A DNA stretch of 64,000 bases from Phymatolithon calcareum (lineage: Eukaryota; Rhodophyta; Florideophyceae; Hapalidiales): assembly GCA_977006965.1 (NCBI GenBank), contig OZ345364.1, forward strand, positions 620,001-684,000. Direction: 5' to 3'. The notes under the pieces were generated by a model. That model did no database searches, was not told where the DNA came from, and was given only the letters and a program-made list of their open reading frames with translations. Of the stretch, positions 19,774 through 30,313 are shown piece after piece; the stretch's first letter is position 1; every line of letters starts with the position of its first letter. Position numbers and translations under genes: made by a program.

Positions 19774-20289
19774 GGATATTTGACGATTTTATTTTTGAGA
19801 GCTCCCAAAGCCTCACCTTGGAGTAACGGGGCAGCTCTTGCATAATCGCTACGCTAAAGTCATCTGGCTGCTCGAAACGTTCTTGATTCGTAATTCTCTC
19901 CCAACAAGAGCTCCTGTGAGTCTCTTGCACTCAAACTCAATTTCTCAACTCATCTTCGATGACGCTAGAGTACGTTGTAAGGCGACTAGTTCGATCACCG
20001 CGGTAATCCCACTGTAAGCACCCAACACTGATTTCCTCCAAAGGGGTGTTCGGTTGAATGTCAACCTTACGCACCTTAAACGTGTTGTTCTTTCTCCTAT
20101 GTAAAGGATCCCTGGTAGCTTGCCTTCAATAGGAATCTTCATTGGTGTACCTTCTTCTTCCTTTTCCTATACCTTAATTGTTTCTTCTCTCCTCCTCTTC
20201 TTCGTGACAGATCCCTCCTGGGCTTTCTGAAGGGCTTGTCGCAAGTCTTCATACATCTTGAGATATTCAATATCCTTCATTGCTTCCTT
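19774..20289 (-). mobile_element. nLTR-7 copy b: 5'-truncated, TSD-flanked
   Basis: A 516-bp insertion with a perfect 13-bp TSD, GGTGAGTAGTAGG (19761-19773 and 20290-20302). The frame carries IEYLKMYEDLRQALQKAQEG, LPGILYIGERTTRLRCVRL and PLWRKSVLGAY. The hairpin region is at 19812-19823. It splits the right end of D1. Confidence 0.95.
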
Positions 20290-20713
20290 GGTGAGTAGTA
20301 GGTTCGGCGAAGGGTGGCCATGTAGTGAGTTTCCTCGAAAATATTTTTTCGAAAATAGGACCTTGCGGGGTGAAAAGTGTTGATAGGTGGATATATTGAG
20401 TAACAGTGGTAGGGCTGGTCCTGTTCTCGAGGTGAGCTTGCTTTCTTTATCAAGGCGCGGTGGCTAGTGCCACTTATATAGACTACAATAGCGAACTACC
20501 TAACCCTAAGGGAAAATGAAATTACGGAAATCACAACAATGCGAATGTCTAAGAATTTCTGATATAAAAGGAACCCCGCTTTCGTTGCTTACCAGAGCGT
20601 GGTTGAGTGGTTTTCCTTACACTTAGAACTGGATGATGGCACATATGATCAGACCCCGTTTCGAATCCCACTCGGCTCGGTTAAATGTCACGGTTAAGCG
20701 GATCAGGCGCTAG

Positions 20714-22358
20714 TGTCTATGTGACGAACACCCTCAATTGAGGGAATTTCCCTCAATTGAGGGTGGATTTAAAAGCTCAAAAACGTTTGTGAAAAGAATG
20801 CGGAACAGTTTTTTAGCGCCAGATTCGAAAAGCTGACCTTTTGTTCTTGGTGGGGAGTACCCCTTTTACTACCTTAAAACCGCGTCGTTCGCCGGTAGGA
20901 ACGAAAATCTGTTGGTCACTCAGAAAAAACACATCTGCCATGCCTCGAGAAAAAGACCCGCGCCGAGTGGTCGGTGCAGCCGTACACACCAAAGCAACAT
21001 TATTAACAAGTCTCGCAGAGTGCTGCCGACTATACGGAGCTTTTTACAAGTCAAAAAAGGTTAACGGCACTGTTCAAGAGGTGCACGTTGATGAAATCAG
21101 GGTCGCTCGAACACGTCACTTCGCTCGAAATGGGTCCTTGTTCAGAAACCAATCGAGAAGACTAAGATTAAGACTATCAAGATTGTTAATGTCAAGGCAG
21201 GGAAGGCTGAAGAAGGCGCTCATTCCTCTCGAATGGTTGTATCGAGTCCCAGCAGGCAAAATTCTGTACCTCGAACGCCGGCTTACAGTACTCGCGGTCG
21301 AACATCTTCTTCGCCAAACGCCGAGTTCCCCGTTCAGTATGAACCACACTCTCGACAGAAGGCAACACAAACCTACCATACAGTCAACAGGAGCTCTGAA
21401 CGCCCTCTTGCGGGCTCTCTCGCCTACAACCTGCATGGTTCTTGGGAAAATAATGGCAAGAGGAGCTTGATATCATTGCACGAGACTGTGCGCAGAGTAT
21501 ATTTGCTCATGAAGTGCCACGGTTCGAGCGCCAAGTTCTATCTCCAGTTGGGGGAAGGATTCCCGGTCAGTTCTGGAAAGTTCGCACTATAAACGGAGAA
21601 GTTATATCCGAGAATGGTGGCATCGGGTTCCACACACCGTACGATTCCTTCATGACTATGTTTCGCCGAGTGCACCTGCGAACAATTCTTGCTTTGGCAT
21701 CCGCTAAGCTGAAACGAATAGGAACAATGGAGGCTAAGATATTCGGAATACTCGTCCTCATGAGTTGGGCGCAAAGAGATTTATGGAAGTCTTCCATGAG
21801 GAACAAGTTTATCCTCGCTCCTTCATTTTCAAACAGTGGGATGACCACAGCCAGATTCTCCGAGTACCTCCTGTGCGTCACATTCACGGTGTAACCAAGT
21901 GAACAAGGGACTATGTTGTCCGTACAGTATCGGTAGGCGCTCGTTCAGCAAGGCGCCATGTCCCCCCGGATTCATTTTGCCTCGCGCAATATTCATCGAT
22001 GTTCTTTGCTCCAAGGGCGGTGTTGAAACCCACTTAACTCCCCCGAAGATAGAAAGTAAGCCACAAGTGGCATGATGACTACTTTAGCGGTTCAAAACAA
22101 CTGCAGAGTCTGACAAGTCAAGGAATTAACCCTCGTGTTCTTATCATGTTATGGACTTGCTGGCGCCGCAATCAACATATGTGGCACTTCAACTGGTAGA
22201 AACTGTTTTGCTAAGCATGTTGAACACATCCATGAGCTTGATGCGTTTCATGAGCCTAATAATGAGTAGCTTTCGTTGGCAAAAAATAAATTATTCTCAT
22301 TCCCTCAATTGAGGGAAAAGTGCCCCTCAATTGAGGGAAAATTCCCGTCACATAGACA
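20714..22358 (+). mobile_element. P3: internally deleted piggyBac-like transposon with CTAG TSD
   Basis: A 1,645-bp element with CTAG at 20710-20713 and 22359-22362. The 13-bp terminal inverted repeat TGTCTATGTGACG is perfect. The 14-bp palindrome CCCTCAATTGAGGG occurs at 20731-20744, 20750-20763, 22302-22315 and 22324-22337. The paralogous R1 copy at 35853-36682 has one CTAG (36195-36198) and no element, which defines the duplicated site exactly. Confidence 0.95.
20940..22269 (+). pseudogene. P3 transposase, broken
   Basis: Starts MPREKDPRRVVGAAVHTKAT at 20940. Later frames (21233-21592, 21514-21894) carry HTPYDSFMTMFRRVHLRTIL, FGILVLMSWAQRDLW and MTTARFSEYLLCVTFTV, typical of the N-terminal half of the piggyBac-type core. 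The region of the catalytic aspartates is absent. From about 22010 the sequence jumps to the C-terminal part (GVETHLTP, then a diverged Cys/His cluster). Frameshifts near 21110 and 21500 and several stops. Confidence 0.75.
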
Positions 22359-22849
22359 CTAGGGGCGAAAATAGCTTCGTGCACCAATCAACTCAAGCAT
22401 CCTCATCTGACCTCCGGCAGGAGTATTAAGGGCGGTCTTAATTGATCAGAAGGTGTGTCCAGGTAATGCTGTAATCACCCGGTGATGATGTCTTGAGGAG
22501 TAATGTAATCCTGAGAGCGGGAACGCTGTATACGGCGGGGGCCGTGACGTGCCTTAAGCATAAAAACCACATGAATTTTTGCACTTATTCCGCGATGCCG
22601 CCGAGCTCCATCAGCGTGACACAGATGCCGGCGGTATGTAAAGATGCCAAAAAGAGGACAGGGAGCCGAAGACGAACCGGGGAGAAGCAGATATAAGGGA
22701 CACCAACCAATAAATCTTTTACAAGACAGTGACAATTGCCTTACACAAACTGTAAACGGAGACGAAATGATGCCATCTTGTTCACCGACGACAACCAATA
22801 GAAGAAGAAGCGATGCATAAGCTGGAGCGGTAAATCTTGCGCTCCACAG

Positions 22850-23179
22850 GCCTAACGAAAGATTTTGCTCTGCGTGGAATGTGGAACGGGAAGAAATCTA
22901 CTGTACATTAAATCATAAGCTACAACGCATTTGGAAACGCCTGATGAGCCTTTGGCGGTGCTGTCATGAGTATCCGATTGGAATGATGAGATGTGCCAAA
23001 ACATGCAGAATGGATTAATGTGATTACTCCGTGTTACTGCGTTACGCTGAGCCCATTGAATATCGGTACTTTGCCTATAGACAGAATATGCCTGACACGC
23101 TGGAACGTGGTGAGCGCGTCATAAAGAGCGTCGATGGGAACACGCACTGCACCTAACGCCGTGGTCGGAGTCCATTCAG
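22850..23179. other. No gene seen
   Basis: Unassigned DNA between R1 and nLTR-8. Confidence 0.35.
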
Positions 23180-23993
23180 GTGCATGTGGACCAGGTAGAA
23201 GGACTTTTCTACTCCCTTAAATTTAGCCACTTTGCTAAGCGGAATAATGATCGAGTGGGAACGCAGCTCACCAGAGCTGAGAAGCAAGAAATTAGGAGAT
23301 AACTTTGCGTTGCGACTCCTGCATACAAAACGGAACTTGGAGGAAAGCAAGAACTGCGTCGGAAAGGATGAGGACTTGGCACAGGCACAGAGGGGTATCC
23401 GATACCTCGAAGAGCACGAACTGTTGAGCCCCTCAGCGAAGAGGGCCGCGGACCGAAAGTTCACCCACAAGGACGAGAAACTACGAATTTACCGGACATG
23501 GAGCGCGGCGGAGAAGGTCGAAAAACGAAAAATCACTGTGGATATGAACAAGGATCAAAAATCTCTAATCCAAATCAAGTAGAGAAAAGACAGGGGCAGT
23601 CAAGTGGTTTTTCGGCCGCTTCCTCCCGCGAAACCCCTCGGAGTATGTCGAAAACTACGACGAACTAGAAACATGCTGCTCGGAAACCTTCAACTCAACC
23701 TAACGAAACCAAAGATGGAAGACAGAGCAGACGAGGAAGTGAAACAAGCGATGGGCAAATTAATGATTCTAGAAATCGAGATGAAAGGGGATATGATGTT
23801 TTTTTGCAACTGTTTAGTTGTTTATTTGAAAGCCCTCATTAACAATCCTAAGACTGGGATATGATGGTGTGATAATGGAGGAAAATACGTCACAGCCTTC
23901 CCCGGAAGGGTTACAGCAAATGCTACGCTGCTCTCGTGTTGGCGTGTGGCGTTGAGGGCTTCTAAAATAAAAAATACTATTCCCCCACCCTCC
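23180..23993 (+). mobile_element. nLTR-8 copy a: 3' part
   Basis: Frames 23232-23582 and the following region carry the family tail (RGIRYLEEHELLSPSAKRAA, EKRKITVDMNKDQK, then WFFGRFLPRNPSEYVE in another frame). The 3' UTR (GCGTTGAGGGCTTCTAAAAT, AAAAAATACTATTCCCCC) matches 49985-50035. It is interrupted at the end of the coding region by a 57-bp nLTR-2 insertion. Confidence 0.8.
23799..23855 (-). mobile_element. nLTR-2 copy a: 57-bp insertion with TSD
   Basis: Only the last 57 bp of nLTR-2, with an 11-bp TSD GGGATATGATG (23788-23798 and 23856-23866). It begins with the reversed A tail (TTTTTTGCAACTG) and ends at CTAAGACTG. Confidence 0.9.
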
Positions 23994-25901
23994 GCCAGAA
24001 AAGCTATTCTGCTTTTTCCACTTATTGCGGAAAATGGCATTGTGAAACATACAAACGGCTCACAGGAGGAATCGCCGCTCTTAAAACGCAGCGACCTCAG
24101 GATTCCGAAAGTGCTTTTGTTGTCTGCTCGTTTCTGATGCCGCACCTTAAAGCGACGAGCGGACCGCCTCGTTTTCCGGGCCCGACCGTATGCCTTGCTA
24201 GTCCCGCTTACTTCAGGAACCCTAGAGGATTGAATTAACTTTTCTTGTTTCAAAAAAGAACGTGTTTCCTTTACTTCTTTTCTTCCTCCCCGCTCTCCAC
24301 CTTCGCGGGTCTCGTCCTATTTCTCTTATATTCCATTTTCTCAACCACTACAGCGGCCTACGGCAACCTAGAAATTCTTCCATGATTCCACGACGATGTC
24401 GTATCCCCAATCGCCAATCATTCGCAAAGCACATCAAGATATTTGAACGCTCGACAAAAACTGCGGAAGCACAACCACGCTACTGGATCCTGTTTCGCAG
24501 GACACTCTTCTCACTCGTGCGGACCTTCATATGAGTTTGGTGAGTCTCGGATATCTTTCAATTCACCATTTCACTCCGCCATACCGATTGAATTCAAGCT
24601 CAATTTGAGCTTTCCTACCGTGGATCAAGACGTTCACCTCTCTCGTCGGCTCATACGCTTTCTACGTATGTTCACCATTCATATGTTTCATTTGTCATCG
24701 CTACACTCATCATTGTTCAAGGTGTCACCCAAGAGGAACAGTAATTCCTTTGCATCCGTTTTTTGGGCGCAACTCATGGTAAGGCACAATATTGTTACCC
24801 ATATGGGTACAATACAAGAAATTATTTCTCTTCCTGTAATCAGTCGTTCCGTTTAATCTCTTGTCAAGGCTTTGTGTGCATTCTCTACGTGATAGTCGCG
24901 CGCATTTGCGCAGATACATCATCATCCGTTTCATATACAATATGAATCGAGATGCACCGCTAGCTCGTCTACCTGATTCAATGAATCCAGAAGTAGTATA
25001 AGTAGCAACACCAACTTGACAAGCAAGGACTTGTCAACAATCATCGATCTACAACTTGTCACACTCAATCACCACCTCTACATCCAGCAACACGCAGCCG
25101 CCGTTCTAATCACTGTTCAATGGGGCTAAACAGTTCCGGACTCACAAAAACATGCCGAGATCATGCCCGCTACAACATGTTTCGGTGGAAGCCACATCAT
25201 CTCAGTAGATTCAGCCGATTTCAGTGTTTCGCTGATGAGGCATACATGCCCCAGAACAGTGCCCTAGACATTCACGCCCGGAATCAGCACCCCGAATAAA
25301 CCTGTTCTGAGGCAATAAAATACATATTGGCTTGGATTTCACAGGCATATCAAGAATGTCTTCGAAAAGACGATCATTCGAAACGTCAAGTATTTAAAGC
25401 TCGAAATTCAAAGCCTCAATTGGATTCTCATGACCTAGCTTCTCCTCTTGGGCATGCTGTGTCGAAGCACGGACGACGGTGTCGCCGGAGTGCGGATCCT
25501 CTTATGAACGGGCGAAAACGAGTGAACCGAAAGAATAGCTTGATCTTGTACAGGAATGGAGAAGCTTGGCTTCGAACAAGGAATAAAGCTTAAAACAAGG
25601 ACAGTAAGTTAGAACAGGGAGTTGGAATCGGACAGGACCTGCAATGAAAAACGATAAACGTCTTGCAGATTTCCAGTCAGTCGTCGGACAGCGAACTGGT
25701 TCTCCCCTGGCTCGCGATGCCAAGTACGGAAACTCGCCTTCCGCTATAGGCAAATGTAAGTTCTTCACCAATGTGGTGGATAGGTTGAATGAACAAAGAG
25801 TTTACTTTGTATGTCTTTTTTAAAAGAGATGCAAAATAAATCCTTTGTTTTTATTTTATTTGTCATCAACGCCGGCACACAAAGACACCAGAGCAAGTTC
25901 A
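23994..25901. other. Unassigned region, no supported gene
   Basis: Contains open frames of 137 codons (24443-24856 plus) and 143 codons (24253-23822 minus, largely antisense to the nLTR-8 UTR). Neither shows a domain I recognise. Several AATAAA-like sites are present. It may be host intergenic DNA or an old decayed element. Confidence 0.4.
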
Positions 25902-25910
25902 CATTTCGCT

Positions 25911-26212
25911 TTTTTTGCAACCGCTTAGTTGTTTATTTGAAATCCCTCATTAACGCTCCTAAGACTGTACGGGAGCAGCTTTTCGTAACTTGTTCATTCT
26001 AGTATATCGCCTGGTTCCTAATACAGGGACTCGTCGTTTTCCATGTTGTCAATTATGGTGACGCTGTAGAGTAGTATGGATTCTACTGCCTTTTCCGTTC
26101 TTAACATCTCTCCGGGATCCAGTTCATACTTTATTAGGTTCATGCGTATGGTCTCCAGGTGGCGCTCTGCTGCCGTTCCGAATGTATTCGATATTCGCGT
26201 TGTGCTCACTCG
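25911..26212 (-). mobile_element. nLTR-2 copy b: 5'-truncated, TSD-flanked
   Basis: A 302-bp insertion with a 9-bp TSD, CATTTCGCT (25902-25910 and 26213-26221). The coding end is SNTFGTAAERHLETIRMNLI...NDESLY-stop at 26018. The UTR ends in the hairpin CAACTAAGCGGTTG and an A tail. Confidence 0.9.
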
Positions 26213-26221
26213 CATTTCGCT

Positions 26222-26689
26222 AAACCCTTCCGGGGAAAACTACAAGGAAATATCTTCGCGGTAGGAGACTGGAGGCTGAGAACCTAATCGGTCATTCGTC
26301 AGATGAGAGCTTGAGATACTTTACATTGTCCTGTCACTTCTCTGTGGCCTACGGAACCGAATTCTAAACCGTAAAGTTTCCCAGGTTACACTGTGAGCAT
26401 CAGTGGCTCTTCTCACTGTTTCAAACATTGCTCCTTAATCGAAAAAACTGCGCCGCAGTATCTTCTTGACAGAGCTTTTCACCGTCCCCGAAATAGTTAC
26501 CGCTGTTACATTCATCAATGGGCAATCTCAAGCTCCTTGATTGACATCTCCTGTGCGTGATATGGAAGTTTGATGACTATCACGTGATATAGGGAAAGCT
26601 TTGACGATCTCTTAGCGCCCTTAGACATCAATAATCTGGCACCTCTTCAACGGTGAATTTAGTCCTTTGCATGCCATCGCTTTGAGAAC
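26222..26689. other. No gene seen
   Basis: Unassigned DNA between nLTR-2 and nLTR-6; no long open frame. Confidence 0.35.
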
Positions 26690-27271
26690 GGGGGATAAAT
26701 GTTGTTTTACTTAAAAGCACCCAAGACCTCACTGTGAGTAACGGGGCAGTTTCTCAATTACTTCTAACTTTCCGCATTCTATTTTCCTAACATTTCCTTG
26801 ATTCGAGTTTCTCTCCATATGAGAGTTCGAGTCAGTCTTTTGCATTCATATTCAGTCTTTTTGTCCATCATCTTAGACCCGAGTGTGCGTTGAAGTGCAA
26901 TAAGCTCAATTTCGTCGCCGGGTCCGAAATACTCACCGAGGATTGATTTCCTCCGCAATGGAGCTCTGTTAAAAATCAGTCTTAGGCATCCTAGCCTTGT
27001 CGTCCTGTCCCTTATTTGTAACTTACATATAAGAAGAAGAAAGGTAGATTTTTATTTAAAAGTTACCAACGCATCTGCTGACGCTCGGGGCAACTTTCCT
27101 AAGGCCAAGGGGTTTTGACTAGATTCTGTCTATGGAGGGGTTTTCTTTCTTGTTGGTGTGACACGACTCAGTGGACTACAAAAACCCACCTCTGGTCTCC
27201 TTCGGGACCTCGAGGGGGAATGTTACTCCCCTGTCCTGTGGCACGCTGTAATTTCAATTTGCAGGTAGTCC

Positions 27272-30200
27272 TTACTTGTCCACAGCCTGAAACATGGTTA
27301 GGAGCTCGTCGAGTGCTAGCTTAGTCCAGGCGCTGTCTTCTTTGGAGAGTCTGTCTTTTGCAAGGCCATTTATCACATCTTCGATGGCATCTTTTCCACA
27401 TTGGCCGGTGAGTTCGATAAGGATAGAGGTGCTCATTGGAGGGAACATTCCAAATGACCACTTGATGGCAAGTGTTCTATGTCTCCTTGAGTTGAAGAGA
27501 AGGTGCGGCAGTAACGAAACTATCGCGTGCGGTATAGGTCATTTTTTCGACTTTTCCGCATACTCTGCGGCCTCCAGTATCTTTTTTCTTTGGTATTTCT
27601 TGATGTTTGTCGTAGCTATCGTTTCGTTTGCTGCTTCGCACAGGAAACCATTCACTTTCGCATGGACAATATCTCTCTCCGCTTCTTGACGTTCCTTGTT
27701 CGCGATCTCTGTTGTTGGACCAGATATCAGCGCATCGCGTCTTCTTAACAATCTCTGCACAATCGTCTTGCAAGGACGTCTCTTCTTACCTTGGGTTGAA
27801 GTATTCGGCACATGGCCCTGCACCTGTCCAAGCTTCTTTTCCTGGTTTCCCAAGGATTTGCCCGAAAAACATAGATTCAACCTTCCTGACATCCGAGACC
27901 ACCTTCGCGGTCCAAGGTGAGAGGTGAAGGGCATATTCCCATCTTGACTGCACAAGCGATTTGTACAGCCTAATCGCCCTCGCGGGATGGACACCATTAG
28001 TGAACACGCCCAGCCGTCGGAGATACCCAAGCACATTTTTGGATTTCTTGATCCTGTCTGTCAGTTTGGTGTCTGAGACTCCCTGTTCCGTTAGTGTTAC
28101 CCCGAGGTATTTTACCTCCCGGAGAGTCTTTAGCCGCCGCGCTGAGAGCCGGAAGCTGTGACCTGCCGTATCCTTGGTCCAAAGGATTACGCTTTTCTAG
28201 GTGTTCCACACCATACCGTTTCTCTGTGCCCACTTCGAGGCTAAATCAAGCATAATTCGGAGGCCTTCCACTGATTTTGCGGACAATTTCACGTCGTCTG
28301 CAAACATTTTGCATGGCTCGTTTGTGATATTCTTCTGAATGGAGTCTAGCGCAACGACAAACGTGTCCATGAAGATATTATACAGGCACGGACTGAGAGG
28401 GGACCCCTGAGGAACGCCTCTGTCAATGGTGTACCACAAGGAATCCTCGTCGTCTCTCGTCTGTATAACTGAGGGATCCAGAAATGGAATAACCATTTCG
28501 GCGATCTCTGGTTCCAGCACCTTCCTAATTCTCTCCGCAAGCTTATTCCTTGGTACGGAGTCGTAGGCAGCTTTAAGACCTAAGACTGCCACGCAGATGT
28601 GGCCTGATTGTCGGAGGGCTTCAACATGAAGAAGCGCCAGCTCAGTGCCCTTTCGTTTCTGGAACCCGAGCTGTGATATATGGAACTTGTATTTCCTTCT
28701 GATCATCTTGTCTAGTGCCATTTCGATTATCTTCCTCATGTGGCTTAGGAGGGAGATTGGGCGGTAGCTCTTCGGCAGTGCTGTATCACCATCCTTGTAG
28801 ATAGGTACAATTTCCGCTGTTCTCCATGCCAAGAGTGTGGTTTGCAATCGACCACAAGCTTCCCAAATCGCAAATAGTACTCTTGTGCTTAGGACTGGGT
28901 CCACTTTCAACATTTCGGTTTGTATTTTGTTCCATCCAGGGGCCTTACCAACTGGACTATCCCTGACAGCCGCTTCTATGTCGCTGCGGAATGTCCAAGG
29001 GGAGAAAAACGATTTGGTATCTCCGCTCCATCCACCCTCGGAGCAACAGAGGCTTGAGAGGTGGGCAAGGAACAGTGCCGGTGAGAGCGTACTTCCTTGC
29101 TTGACATTTTCGGTCTTTCGCCTAGAGAGAGCTCTTGCCATTTTGGACATCTTCTCAAGGGCTTCTGCTGCCGGGAGCTGGTCCAGGTCATCCAGGAATC
29201 GGTTGTAGGACGCTTTTTTGGCGCCAATTACCTCTTTGCTCATTTTTTTCTTGAAATTCTTGTGAGCTAGAATATCGACCTCGCTCTTTGTTTTCCGAGC
29301 TCTTCTGAAGAGTTCTATTCGCTGTTTTGCCATCTCTCTAAGAGTGGGCGTCCAGAACGTGATTCTAGCTCCTTCCATTGGAACTTTTTTCCTCCAAGGC
29401 TGGATAAAGATGCCCACAATAGATTCATAAATTGAATCCAGCTTCCTGGGGGACTGGCATGCTTCTAGACGCATGATTTGTGTAGGTAGTCTGTGGCGAT
29501 ATTCCGTTCGTACCTTTTCGACGACCTCCGGGTCCGATCTGCTCCTCGTAGATATAGCCTCCTTGCGTCTTTGCCTCGGTGTTGTTGTCGGGACACTCGT
29601 CATCACAGGCCTATGCTGGAGGTTACCCTCCCAGGGGCCGTTCGGCGATGTGACCGATCCCGGTGTCAGCCGCTTGCTGAGAAAGAAATCGATGTTGCTT
29701 TCGCCGTTGTATGTGATGCACGTGCTTGCTCTTCCGTGATGTGGAACCCATCCGTTTTTTTCCGACCATTGCAGCTGAAAGGTGCCCCTTTGGTTGGTTT
29801 TACTGTCCCATGTTTTATGCCTTGCGTTCCAGTCCCCCATACCAATAGATGGCTCCCCGCTATAAGTCTGTAACATCCCCAGGCACCTCTGTACCTTATT
29901 TCCCTTATTTCCTTGAGTGGACGCTGAAGGTGAGATATAACACACCGAAACTAGTATTTTTCCCACCCTCGCAATAATGAGTTGAAAATTTTTCTCCGCT
30001 TTCTTGAATATTAGCCGAAATCCTACCGGATTCGCCACAATCAAAGCAACTCCGCCGTGGGGCTGTCGTACGGGTTGTCGTAAGGTCGGGGAGCGCCTAT
30101 CTGAGGATAGTTCGTGCGGATTTTAGCTTCCATCTTGCAGTGTGTTTCAGTGATTCCCACCACAGAGCAACCGTGTTTCTCGATTACGTTTTCTGCATAG

Positions 30201-30313
30201 GCCCCTGCTTCCCTCGATCCCCCCACGTTTATCGTGGCCACTAGGAACTTCTTGCTAGTTATTTTCTTCGTTGGTTGGCTCTTCAGGCACTGCGAGCCTG
30301 TTCGAGCTAGCAT
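27272..30313 (-). pseudogene. nLTR-1 ORF2: endonuclease and reverse transcriptase
   Basis: Begins near ATG 30313, overlapping the end of ORF1 by about 60 nt. The endonuclease starts in frame 30313-30041 (VATINVGGSREAGAYAENVI, VVGITETH). After a frameshift it continues in the 615-codon frame 30044-28197 with GDWNARHK (about 70-77), SNIDFFLSK and HRPV, the hallmarks of AP-type endonucleases. The RT carries SYRPISLLSHMRK, GVPQGSPLSPCLYN (about 545) and an intact FADD (about 581). A nonsense TAG follows at 28197-28199. The C-terminal region (28196-27272) needs at least one frameshift and ends EDSAWTKLALDELLTMFQAV. Reverse transcriptase active-site residues are intact, but the chain is not. Confidence 0.85.

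Larger units (their letters stand above)
17665..20336 (+). mobile_element. D1: terminal-inverted-repeat element with two nested retrotransposons
   Basis: A 24-bp inverted repeat with two mismatches lies at 17665-17688 (GAGGAAATTCACTAGATGG...) and 20313-20336. At the left, a second copy of the ATTCACTACATGGCCA motif follows at 17701-17716. Without the nLTR-4 and nLTR-7 insertions it is roughly 0.9 kb. It contains a broken frame ending in a CCHC zinc knuckle. The class is unproven; Mutator-like elements often carry such a knuckle at the transposase C terminus. Confidence 0.55.
20368..22849 (+). repeat. R1 copy 1: about 0.83-kb repeat carrying P3
   Basis: The flanking parts (20368-20713 and 22363-22849) align closely with 35853-36682. 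Shared landmarks: GATAGGTGGATATATTGAGT, TTCTCGAGGTGAGCTTGC, AACTGGATGATGGCACATAT, AGGCGCTAG and TAAATCTTGCGCTCCACAG. No long open frame. The element class is unknown. P3 occupies the CTAG that is single in copy 2. Confidence 0.75.

Noticed and set aside
23822-24253. Minus-strand frame of 143 codons
   Set aside because: Its C-terminal half is antisense to the nLTR-8 3' UTR and nLTR-2; no domain in the rest.
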